NCBI GenBank assembly: GCA_017795005.1
Contig: CP051242.1
Location: 1,488,001-1,552,000, forward strand
Direction of reading: 5' to 3'
DNA length: 64,000 bases
From: Balneolaceae bacterium
GTDB lineage: Bacteria; Bacteroidota; Rhodothermia; Balneolales; Balneolaceae
The position numbers and the translations under genes were made by a program. This document shows positions 18,154 through 26,213 of the stretch, in pieces (the stretch's first letter is position 1; each line of letters opens with the position of its first letter). The notes under the pieces are model-generated. The model was not told the origin of the DNA. It did no database searches and was given only the letters and a program-made list of their open reading frames with translations.

Positions 18154-19062
18154 ATGACTGCAACCCAATCCTTTGACGTTATCATTATCGGCGGAAGTTA
18201 TGCCGGGCTTTCAGCCGCTATGGCATTAGGTCGTTCGCTTAAAAAGGTAGTTGTTATTGATGCAGGAAAACCTTGCAATCAGCAAACACCCCATTCCCAT
18301 AATTTTCTAACTCAGGATGGAAAAGCTCCGGAAGAAATATCATACATCGCTAGGAATCAAGTTGAGAAATACGATACCGTTACGTTGTATGATGGTACCG
18401 CAGATGATGCTAGTGAAGTATCTAACGGATATGAAGTTGTAACACAAACAGGTGAAATCTTCACGGCAAAGAAATTGATTTTTGCAACCGGGATAAAAGA
18501 CGAACTCCCCGAGATCCCCGGGTTTTCTGAGTGTTGGGGAATATCCGTCATTCATTGTCCATATTGCCACGGGTATGAATTTCGGGGCAAAGCAACGGGC
18601 ATTTTGGCACACGGAGAAAAGGCATTCCATCTGGCATCGCTAGTAAATAATCTTACCGATAAGTTATATCTGCTAACTAACGGGCAGCCTGATTTATCAT
18701 CAGATCAGATTGAAAACCTTGAAAGACACAATATTCAGGTAATAGATTCAAAACTCGGTGAGATAGAGCATGAATCAGGGCAACTTAACACAATTACTTT
18801 TAATGATGGAACCAGGTTGGCTCTGGATGCCCTCTACGCTGCTGTTCCATTTTCACAGCATTCGGACTTACCAGAACAGCTAGGCTGCGAACTCACCGAA
18901 CACGGTTATATAAAAGTAGATGAGCTACAAAAAACCAATGTTCCGGGCATTTACGCATGTGGGGATAATTCATCACCATTTCGGTCGGTTTCTACGGCCG
19001 TATTTACAGGAAATGTTGCGGGAGCGATTGTGAACATGGACTTAACAAAAGAAACCTTCTGA
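18154..19062 (+). CDS. Thioredoxin reductase-like FAD/NAD(P) oxidoreductase
   Basis: The 302-residue protein has an FAD dinucleotide motif at the N-terminus (VIIIGGSYAGLSAA), a redox pair C135PYC138 followed by HGYE, and the C-terminal FAD box (GIYACGDNSSP). Length and order match the low-Mr thioredoxin reductase fold. The CxxC-HGYE form is the one seen in TrxR-like enzymes outside classical TrxB, such as GliT-type dithiol oxidases. It sits 23 bases after the COG0523 gene and 5 bases before the next flavoprotein. Substrate unknown. Confidence 0.85.
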   Translation: MTATQSFDVIIIGGSYAGLSAAMALGRSLKKVVVIDAGKPCNQQTPHSHNFLTQDGKAPEEISYIARNQVEKYDTVTLYDGTADDASEVSNGYEVVTQTGEIFTAKKLIFATGIKDELPEIPGFSECWGISVIHCPYCHGYEFRGKATGILAHGEKAFHLASLVNNLTDKLYLLTNGQPDLSSDQIENLERHNIQVIDSKLGEIEHESGQLNTITFNDGTRLALDALYAAVPFSQHSDLPEQLGCELTEHGYIKVDELQKTNVPGIYACGDNSSPFRSVSTAVFTGNVAGAIVNMDLTKETF

Positions 19063-19067
19063 GATAA

Positions 19068-20249
19068 ATGCCCAGAGAATCTAACCAATTGGATGTACTT
19101 ATTATTGGAGGGGGAATTCATGGCATGTATCTCTTCCATCTCTTGAGGCAGAAGAGAAGTGAGCTTATTATCAAGATTGCCGATCCTCATCCTGCTCCGT
19201 TTTATAATTGGAGGCATTGCACTTCAAATACAGGAATGCGCTTTCTGAGATCGACGGGAGTTCATCACCTTGACGTTGATCCACTTTCGCTCCAAAAGTT
19301 CTATAAAAAACATGGTAACGAAATTCGAAAACCATACATAAGTCCTAATAATCGTCCTTCACTTTCGCTGTTTAATAATCACTCGGATAAAATTTTGTCC
19401 GACTATGATCTTGATACACATTGGGTTCAAACTCATATTACCGATATTGATTTATCGGAGGAAGGAGTTAGAGTGAATACTTTAGAGGAGGAAATCCATT
19501 GTAAACATGTGATTCTTGCTATTGGAAATGGAGGACAGCTTAGGGCACCATTTTGGGCTGAGCAACTTGCGGTACATTCATTTCCGATCCTACATATTTA
19601 CAGCTCCGAATTTGAAATTAAGAACTATAAACCGGGATTCCATTCTGTTATTGTTGGTAATGGAATGGGAGCTGTACAGGCATTTATAAAACTAGCTAAT
19701 TCGCATTCCGACAAAATTACGTTAATAACTCCATCTCAAATCAAAGTGGCTCAATATGATATTGACCCGGGGTGGATGGGGCCAAAATACTTAACGAACT
19801 TCCATCAGGAAAAAAGTTATCAGAATCGGCGGAAGCTAATTAATTCAGCCCGTCAACGTGGAACTATTACACCCGAAATTGACCGTGAGCTGAAACAAGT
19901 ACTCAAACTTGGTCACGCCTCGCATATTATAGGAAGTATAAAAAACGCAGAGTTATTTGGAGTAGATAATGCTTACCTGAAGCTGGAAAATGACGAGGCA
20001 GTATTCTGCGATCAAATCCTTTTAGGTACTGGATTTGATCCGGTTATAAATAGTGAGCTGGTTCAAAAACTGAAGACCAATGAATCACTGAAATGTGCTG
20101 AGTGTGGATATCCAATCGTTGATCCGTTTTTACGGTGGCATCCAAACCTCTCAGTAACGGGAGAACTCGCTGAGCTTGAATTGGGACCGGCCGCAAAAAA
20201 TATTATCGGAGCGCGACATGCGGGACAGCGTATTTGTAATTTATTATGA
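19068..20249 (+). CDS. FAD/NAD(P)-binding oxidoreductase of unknown substrate
   Basis: The 393-residue protein starts with a dinucleotide-binding motif (DVLIIGGGIHGMY), has a second nucleotide site around residues 185-200 (SVIVGNGMGAVQA), and a C-terminal CAECG motif near residue 345. It resembles flavin-dependent monooxygenase or hydroxylase-like proteins in outline. I cannot assign a subfamily. It is 5 bases downstream of the TrxR-like gene, so the CobW-flavoprotein-flavoprotein set is probably one operon. Confidence 0.75.
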   Translation: MPRESNQLDVLIIGGGIHGMYLFHLLRQKRSELIIKIADPHPAPFYNWRHCTSNTGMRFLRSTGVHHLDVDPLSLQKFYKKHGNEIRKPYISPNNRPSLSLFNNHSDKILSDYDLDTHWVQTHITDIDLSEEGVRVNTLEEEIHCKHVILAIGNGGQLRAPFWAEQLAVHSFPILHIYSSEFEIKNYKPGFHSVIVGNGMGAVQAFIKLANSHSDKITLITPSQIKVAQYDIDPGWMGPKYLTNFHQEKSYQNRRKLINSARQRGTITPEIDRELKQVLKLGHASHIIGSIKNAELFGVDNAYLKLENDEAVFCDQILLGTGFDPVINSELVQKLKTNESLKCAECGYPIVDPFLRWHPNLSVTGELAELELGPAAKNIIGARHAGQRICNLL

Positions 20250-20306
20250 AAGGTTGATTTCTGTGTCAAAATATCGTCACCAAGCCGTTGAACATACTTT
20301 TGAATT

Positions 20307-21497
20307 ATGAAAAGTCTGGTGTATTTCCTGTTCTCGGTTATACTGTACTTTTCTGCATGTGGAAAAGGGAATGATTCCAGAACACAAACTCCAGACTTCG
20401 GAAACTCAGAATTTTCGGCATTTGAAAATCAGGTTGAAATCAAAATGGCGAAGAATTTTTCGGTTTCCTATCACGAGAACTACAAAGTGGTAGAACTGGA
20501 CTTCCAAAGCGATGAAAAGGAAATGGATTTCAGCCAAAAACTGGTTTTGGTTCAACGCGGCACCGAGCCTCCTCCAAAAACAGGAGAATTAGAAAATGCC
20601 TGGTTTGTAACCATTCCGGTTCAAAGTGTGGCCGCCAATGAAGACGGGGAAATAACACGGCTAAAAAGTTTGAATTTGACTGACCAGATTGTTGGAATGG
20701 GAGGTGGAGGAATTTATGATGCCGTGCTTCGCAAAAAGTGGGAAAATGGTGAAATCACTTCCATTGGATATAGTTTTCATAGTATCCCTGCACCGGAATT
20801 GTTGATGTCTGCCGGAGCTGAACTTCTTGTATTGCATACTTTTGATAATACACGGCTTGATGGAATGAGCAAACTGAGAGAGTTGGGTATTAATGCGGTT
20901 CCACAGTTCGCCTGGGCAGAAGCTGATTTTCTGGCAAAAGCAGAATGGATCAAATTTACTTCCTTGTTTTTTAACAAAGAGAAGGAAGCCAACGAACTTT
21001 TTAACCACATTACCAGTACCTGTGATTCACTTATTTCACTTGTTTCGGCACAACCCAAAAAAGTAACCTCATTCCTTTTGTATCATCCATCGAACCAATC
21101 GGACTGGACTGCGCACCGAAACGATTTCTACGCTTCATATTTACAAGCAGTAAGTACAAATGTGCTAAAAGATAATGGTCCAACGCATAGTGTAGGCATA
21201 ACTAATGAACAGCTTCTAAACTTTGCGAAAGACGCCGATTTCTGGATCATCAACAGTCGAGATGACATAGGATGGCCTCCTGCGAGCTACCTGAATAATT
21301 TTAAGTCCTATAGAGAGGGCAATGTTTATCACTACCAGAAACGTACCATTTTTGAGAACGATGCTTACGACTGGTACGAGACGCCGGAAGTACGGCCCGA
21401 TCTCGTGCTGGAAGATCTCGTTTCTATTTTTTATCCCGAACTTTTACCAGATCACGAGCCGATGTTTTTTGCAAAAGTCAATCTATTGAAGCAATGA
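20307..21497 (+). CDS. ABC transporter substrate-binding lipoprotein (first of three)
   Basis: The 396-residue protein has a lipobox (YFSAC, Cys about residue 18) and a type III periplasmic-binding fold of the Peripla_BP_2/BtuF kind. It shares with the two following proteins the N-terminal box SVSYHENYKVVEL, the segment LVLVQRGTEPPPKTGELE, and the end motif RPDLVLEDLVSIFYPELLP. Such proteins feed FecCD permeases with siderophores, cobamides or heme. It overlaps the next gene by four bases. It is the first gene of a five-gene transporter operon. Confidence 0.88.
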   Translation: MKSLVYFLFSVILYFSACGKGNDSRTQTPDFGNSEFSAFENQVEIKMAKNFSVSYHENYKVVELDFQSDEKEMDFSQKLVLVQRGTEPPPKTGELENAWFVTIPVQSVAANEDGEITRLKSLNLTDQIVGMGGGGIYDAVLRKKWENGEITSIGYSFHSIPAPELLMSAGAELLVLHTFDNTRLDGMSKLRELGINAVPQFAWAEADFLAKAEWIKFTSLFFNKEKEANELFNHITSTCDSLISLVSAQPKKVTSFLLYHPSNQSDWTAHRNDFYASYLQAVSTNVLKDNGPTHSVGITNEQLLNFAKDADFWIINSRDDIGWPPASYLNNFKSYREGNVYHYQKRTIFENDAYDWYETPEVRPDLVLEDLVSIFYPELLPDHEPMFFAKVNLLKQ

Positions 21498-22732
21498 GAA
21501 GGTTAAGGTTACAATATATTTTTGCATTACTGCTTCTTTTTGGTTGTGAAGATGCTTCACAAAGTCAGGTAGAATTGAAAGATTATGACCCGGAAAAAGA
21601 TTATTTCCAAGATAAAGTCAATGTAGAGTATGCCCAGAATTTCAGCGTTACGTACTACAAAAACTATAAAGTGGTACGGGCTAAAGTCGGGTATGGAACC
21701 GCTGAACAGAATTCAGATTCTGCGTCATGGGTGCATGCTTTTTCGGATGTAATGGTATTGGTTCAGCGCGGTACTCCTGCACCTCCGCTAACCGGGGAAC
21801 TCGAAGGCGCACATGTAATTGAGGTACCTGCCCGGACTATAGCCGGAAATGCAGACGATGCCCCAACGCGTTTTCTTTCACTTAAGGCCGATGAACAGCT
21901 TGTAGGACTTGGACACAATATGGTGTACGATAAAACCCTGAAAGCTCGCTTTGATCAGGGTGAATTACTTGAAATTGGAGCTTCATGGCATACTGGTCCC
22001 AATATGGAGGTTCTTTTAACGGCGAGACCAGATGTTAGTTTATTGACAGCTGCCAGTTTAACTCAGGCTGATGGAATATCAAGAACCCGTGAATTGGGAT
22101 TAAACGCAGCACCAGAGTTTTCGTGGAGTGAGACCAGCTATTTAGGTCAATTGGAATGGATAAAATACGATGCTCTTTTCCTGAATGCTGAAGCTGAGGC
22201 CAATTCCTTTTTTGAACAAGTGAAATCCAGATGCGATTCTCTGGCCAACCTTATAAAAAATATGGAACCTAAGCCCTCCGTAATGTGGGCAATGCACAGC
22301 AGAAAAGGAACCTGGACTGTCCGAGCCAACGGTGGAATCGCTGAGTTGATTTCACTTGCTGGTGCCATCAATCCTTTTGAAGACAAGGAAGCGGCTATTA
22401 CGCTAACTGCCGCCAATGGCTTGTCGGAAGGTATCACGATGTCGGATGAAGTGGTTTTGCAAAAGGCTGCTGAGGTTGATTACATCATATCGTTTCAACG
22501 CAATACGGGAGTGTGGCCGGTTGAAGCATATATGCAGCATTTTCCAGCCTATCAAAACGAACAACTTTACCATCACTTTAAGCGATATGAGGCAAGTGGA
22601 GCCAGTGCATGGTATCAGTCGGCACCGATGAGACCAGATATTTTGCTCAGCGATCTTATTAAGCTTTTTCACCCGGAAGTATTGCCGGAACACGAAATCT
22701 ATTTTTTACAACCTATTGAAATACGAAGATGA
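21494..22732 (+). CDS. ABC transporter substrate-binding lipoprotein (second of three)
   Basis: The 412-residue paralogue of its neighbours has a lipobox LLFGC (Cys about residue 17), the shared box FSVTYYKNYKVV, and the shared VLVQRGTPAPPLTGELEGA segment. It has the same terminal motif (RPDILLSDLIKLFHPEVLP). It overlaps both neighbours by four bases, so translation is coupled. Divergence in the central binding region suggests that the three do not simply duplicate one function. Confidence 0.88.
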   Translation: MRRLRLQYIFALLLLFGCEDASQSQVELKDYDPEKDYFQDKVNVEYAQNFSVTYYKNYKVVRAKVGYGTAEQNSDSASWVHAFSDVMVLVQRGTPAPPLTGELEGAHVIEVPARTIAGNADDAPTRFLSLKADEQLVGLGHNMVYDKTLKARFDQGELLEIGASWHTGPNMEVLLTARPDVSLLTAASLTQADGISRTRELGLNAAPEFSWSETSYLGQLEWIKYDALFLNAEAEANSFFEQVKSRCDSLANLIKNMEPKPSVMWAMHSRKGTWTVRANGGIAELISLAGAINPFEDKEAAITLTAANGLSEGITMSDEVVLQKAAEVDYIISFQRNTGVWPVEAYMQHFPAYQNEQLYHHFKRYEASGASAWYQSAPMRPDILLSDLIKLFHPEVLPEHEIYFLQPIEIRR

Positions 22733-23973
22733 GAACATTCATTCTAATCATAAGCTCGGTTTGGCTGGTTGCTTGCAGTCAGAATACGGAGAATAGTAGA
22801 ACTGGAAATGAACAAGGGATTTCAGGTACTTCTCAGTCTCAGGATTATTTCCCAAATAAAGTGCAGGTAGAACATGCCCGGCATTTTACGGTAAGCTATC
22901 ATGGGAACTATAAAACTGTACATACAGATGCGATTTTTTATCCCGATGGAGAAACAACGGAAGGCGAAGAGAAAAAAGATCTTCTTGTGCTGGTTCAGAA
23001 AGGAACACAACCGCCTCCGCTTTCCGGTGAACTAGAGAATGCTCAACTTATCTATGTACCGGTCGAAACTGTTGCGGTGAATGTCCAACATTCTGAAAGT
23101 TTTTTACGCGAACTGAGCCTTGAACATCGAATTAATGCCATCGGCGGTTTGTATTCCTACAACAGCGAAATGAGAAATAAAGCGAGTACCGGAGAAATTG
23201 GACAGATTGGTTACAGTTGGCATAGTCCACCAAAGATTGAAGTGCTACTGGAAAGAGAACCTGAAGTTTTCTTGATGACTTTGGCGAGTTTAGATCATGC
23301 CGCAAGTCTGGAAAAATGCCGACAGTTAAACATTCCAACCGCAGCTGTTTTTGATTGGGCAGAAGAAGATTATCTGGCTCGTGCTGAATGGCTCAAATTC
23401 TATGCTTTGTTCTTTAATGCTGAGGAACAAGCCAATCAGGTTTTTCAGGAGATTGTCAATCGTATTCAGGAGTTGAAAGACTTAACTGCCGATATACCAA
23501 ATACAGAGTCAGCAATGTGGGGCTATTACATTAACAGTGGCCGATGGGTAATGCATCTTACCAGTTTTCAAGCTCAATACCTGCGCGATGCCGGATTGGA
23601 AAACATTCTCCTGACAAATACCAAGCCTGATGCTGATGGTGTCAATATCTTAAAAACGGAAGAATTATTGGATAAGGGCAAAGAGGCGGATCATTGGATG
23701 ATCGGCGATGTCCATGCTTCCCCGTTGCCACAAGAAGAAGTAATGACCTCTTTTGAAGCCTGGAATTCCAACCGACTGTATCATAACATGACAAAAGAAG
23801 ACCCTTTATCGGGAACTTCAGATTGGTATGCTACAGCTATTGTTCGTCCTGATACCGTTCTGGCTGATTTAATCAAATTGGTTCACCCGGAATTACTCCC
23901 CGATTACCAACCTGTTTTTATGGGGATGTATGATAAAACCACACAAGGAAAAGCTCCTGAATCATCAGAATAA
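22729..23973 (+). CDS. ABC transporter substrate-binding lipoprotein (third of three)
   Basis: The 414-residue third paralogue has a lipobox WLVAC (Cys about residue 16), FTVSYHGNYKTV, VLVQKGTQPPPLSGELENA, and RPDTVLADLIKLVHPELLP near the end. It overlaps the second gene by four bases and lies 11 bases before the permease. Whether the three bind different metallophores, form a relay, or act as hetero-oligomers cannot be told from sequence. Confidence 0.88.
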   Translation: MRTFILIISSVWLVACSQNTENSRTGNEQGISGTSQSQDYFPNKVQVEHARHFTVSYHGNYKTVHTDAIFYPDGETTEGEEKKDLLVLVQKGTQPPPLSGELENAQLIYVPVETVAVNVQHSESFLRELSLEHRINAIGGLYSYNSEMRNKASTGEIGQIGYSWHSPPKIEVLLEREPEVFLMTLASLDHAASLEKCRQLNIPTAAVFDWAEEDYLARAEWLKFYALFFNAEEQANQVFQEIVNRIQELKDLTADIPNTESAMWGYYINSGRWVMHLTSFQAQYLRDAGLENILLTNTKPDADGVNILKTEELLDKGKEADHWMIGDVHASPLPQEEVMTSFEAWNSNRLYHNMTKEDPLSGTSDWYATAIVRPDTVLADLIKLVHPELLPDYQPVFMGMYDKTTQGKAPESSE

Positions 23974-23984
23974 TACCTTAAAAT

Positions 23985-25076
23985 ATGACTAAATCTACCA
24001 TTATTGTTTCAAGTGCAGCTAAGTCGAAAACCTATCTTCCTAGCCGATCGAGATTATTTCTTTTCCCGATTTTGGTTGTTGGCGTTGTTTTGTTTTTTCT
24101 TCTCGAATTGGGAATCGGTTCTGTACAGATCCCCATTTCCGGGGTTGTATCAGCCTTATTTAATTTAGAAGGAGCCAACCAAACCTGGATAACCATTATC
24201 AATGAACTTCGATTACCCCGAACTATTGCTGCTGCTTTTGGAGGTGCAGCATTGGGTGCCGCCGGTTTGCAGTTGCAAACTTTGTTTAAAAATCCGCTTG
24301 CCGGGCCGTGGGCGTTGGGATTAACTGCCGGGGCTCAGTTGGGAGTTGCAATGGTCGTAACAACTGCTGCGGTTATTGGTTCATCCTTCCTTGAAAAGTT
24401 CGAATTTTTTAGCAATCTGAGCATTGTTGCGGGCGCCATGCTGGGATGCTTACTTGTGTTACTATTAATTGTTTCTGTTTCAAAATATGTGAGCACTATC
24501 ACCTTACTAATTTTTGGACTGATGCTGGGCTACCTTGCCCAAGGGTTGATAAGCGTGATTCTGCACTTTACCAATCAATCCCAAACAAGAATCTACGCCG
24601 GTTGGAATGATGGCAGTTTTGCAGGAGTATATTGGGAACATTTTCCGATTTTGATTCCTATGGTTGTAATCGGGTTAATTGGCGGTTTATTAATGGTAAA
24701 GCCGTTAAATGCATTTCTTTTGGGTGAAAATTATGCACGTAGTTTGGGTATGTCGGTGAAACGCACACGCTTCATTACGCTGGGCTGTGCAGTGCTTTTA
24801 GCGGGTCCTGTTACGGCATACTGTGGTCCCATATTATTTTTAGGGTTGATTATTCCGCACATGGCAAGAGGGATTTTCAATACGTCGGATCACAAAGTAT
24901 TAATGCCGGCTGTAATATTGCTCGGTTCCATTGTTGCCCTGGCTGCTGATTTGTTTGTGCACCTTCCGTGGGAGCGGCATTTCCTACATTTGAATGCAGT
25001 AAATGCACTTATTGGAGCTCCGATTGTTATGTGGGTAATTCTGAGAAACAAAAAAATGAGAGGTTTTGAGATTTAA
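23985..25076 (+). CDS. FecCD-family ABC transporter permease
   Basis: The 363-residue membrane protein has about nine or ten helices and the family signatures LRLPRTIAAAFGGAALG and GLQLQTLFKNPLAGPWALG. The C-terminal GLIIPHMAR box marks the coupling region. It belongs to importers of iron-siderophore, heme or vitamin B12. A charged extension of about 25 residues precedes the first helix. One permease gene serves three binding proteins, so it probably works as a homodimer. Confidence 0.92.
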   Translation: MTKSTIIVSSAAKSKTYLPSRSRLFLFPILVVGVVLFFLLELGIGSVQIPISGVVSALFNLEGANQTWITIINELRLPRTIAAAFGGAALGAAGLQLQTLFKNPLAGPWALGLTAGAQLGVAMVVTTAAVIGSSFLEKFEFFSNLSIVAGAMLGCLLVLLLIVSVSKYVSTITLLIFGLMLGYLAQGLISVILHFTNQSQTRIYAGWNDGSFAGVYWEHFPILIPMVVIGLIGGLLMVKPLNAFLLGENYARSLGMSVKRTRFITLGCAVLLAGPVTAYCGPILFLGLIIPHMARGIFNTSDHKVLMPAVILLGSIVALAADLFVHLPWERHFLHLNAVNALIGAPIVMWVILRNKKMRGFEI

Positions 25077-25104
25077 TCTCAAACCAAAATCAGGGAATTC
25101 GAGT

Positions 25105-26121
25105 ATGGAAACACTTTTAAAAATCAAAAACCTAACGACAGGGTATACATCAAAGTTCAATCAAACAGTAATAACCTCTGATATAACTGTTGATTTATAC
25201 AGGGGCGAACTGGTTTGTTTGATAGGTCCTAATGGTGCCGGAAAATCAACATTAATGCGCACTATGTCAGGTTCACAAAAACCATTAGACGGTGATGTTC
25301 TGCTCGGCGGTGTAAATATCTACGAGATTCCACCAAGGGAATTGGCCAAAAAACTGAGTCTGGTTTTAACAGAACGTGTAAATGTAGGTATGCTTACCGC
25401 CTATGAAGTGGTTGCATTAGGTCGGTATCCTCACACAAACTGGATGGGTAAACTGGATGATAACGATCACCGTATTGTTCATGAAGCTATTGAAATGGCT
25501 GGAGCTGAAGACTTAAAAGATCGATCTCTATCTGAGCTGAGTGACGGAGAGCGTCAGAAAATTATGGTAGCCAGAGCATTTGCCCAGGAGCCGGAAATTA
25601 TGATTTTGGATGAGTTAACAGCATTTCTTGATCTTCCCAGGCGGGTTGAAATCATGAAACTTTTGAGGAACATGGCAAGTCAGTCCGGAAAATCTATCTT
25701 ACTATCGACTCACGATATGGATCTGGCACTTCGAGGATCAGACAGAATATGGTTGCTCCCAAAAGGAGGAAGGCTGCATGTAGGTTCTCCCGAAGATCTT
25801 GTTCTTGATGGTTCTTTCGAAGCAGCTTTTAAAAGTGAAGGAATCAACTTTGACAAAAATAGCGGATCATTCAATATTCATAACGAATTTAAAAAAAATG
25901 TGGCTCTTAAAAGTAATGGAAGTGAATCCATTTGGACGGAACGGGCTTTATTAAGAAATGGAATAGCTATTGATCCTTCTTCTTCTACGCTTGTTGAAGT
26001 GAACATGAAATCAGATAAACATAGTTGGATCGTTTCTCATAACAATCAAACAAATGAGTATGAAACGATCTATGATTTAATAAAAGGATTAGCTTTTATA
26101 GAACAAGAAGAACAGATTTAA
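25105..26121 (+). CDS. FecE/BtuD-type ABC importer ATP-binding protein
   Basis: The chosen start is ATG 25105 (METLLKIKNLT), 28 bases past the permease stop. A TTG at 25066 overlapping the permease is less likely. Walker A is GPNGAGKST, the signature is LSDGERQK (SDGE in place of SGGQ), Walker B is IMILDELTAFLDLP, and the switch His lies in STHDMDLAL. The C-terminal extension of about 90 residues is longer than usual and of unknown role. It completes the operon 20307-26121. Confidence 0.9.
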   Translation: METLLKIKNLTTGYTSKFNQTVITSDITVDLYRGELVCLIGPNGAGKSTLMRTMSGSQKPLDGDVLLGGVNIYEIPPRELAKKLSLVLTERVNVGMLTAYEVVALGRYPHTNWMGKLDDNDHRIVHEAIEMAGAEDLKDRSLSELSDGERQKIMVARAFAQEPEIMILDELTAFLDLPRRVEIMKLLRNMASQSGKSILLSTHDMDLALRGSDRIWLLPKGGRLHVGSPEDLVLDGSFEAAFKSEGINFDKNSGSFNIHNEFKKNVALKSNGSESIWTERALLRNGIAIDPSSSTLVEVNMKSDKHSWIVSHNNQTNEYETIYDLIKGLAFIEQEEQI

Positions 26122-26213
26122 TTATTTAATAAACCCTGCATGAAAAAACAGTTGTATTTTTATCAGACTATTTGTTCTCAAATTCAGGAACAATATACAC
26201 CAATGAAAAACCT

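Noticed and set aside
20295-20302. TACTTTTG as the promoter of the three-lipoprotein operon
   Set aside because: It matches the -7 consensus but lies only four bases before the ATG, so it would need a leaderless transcript.
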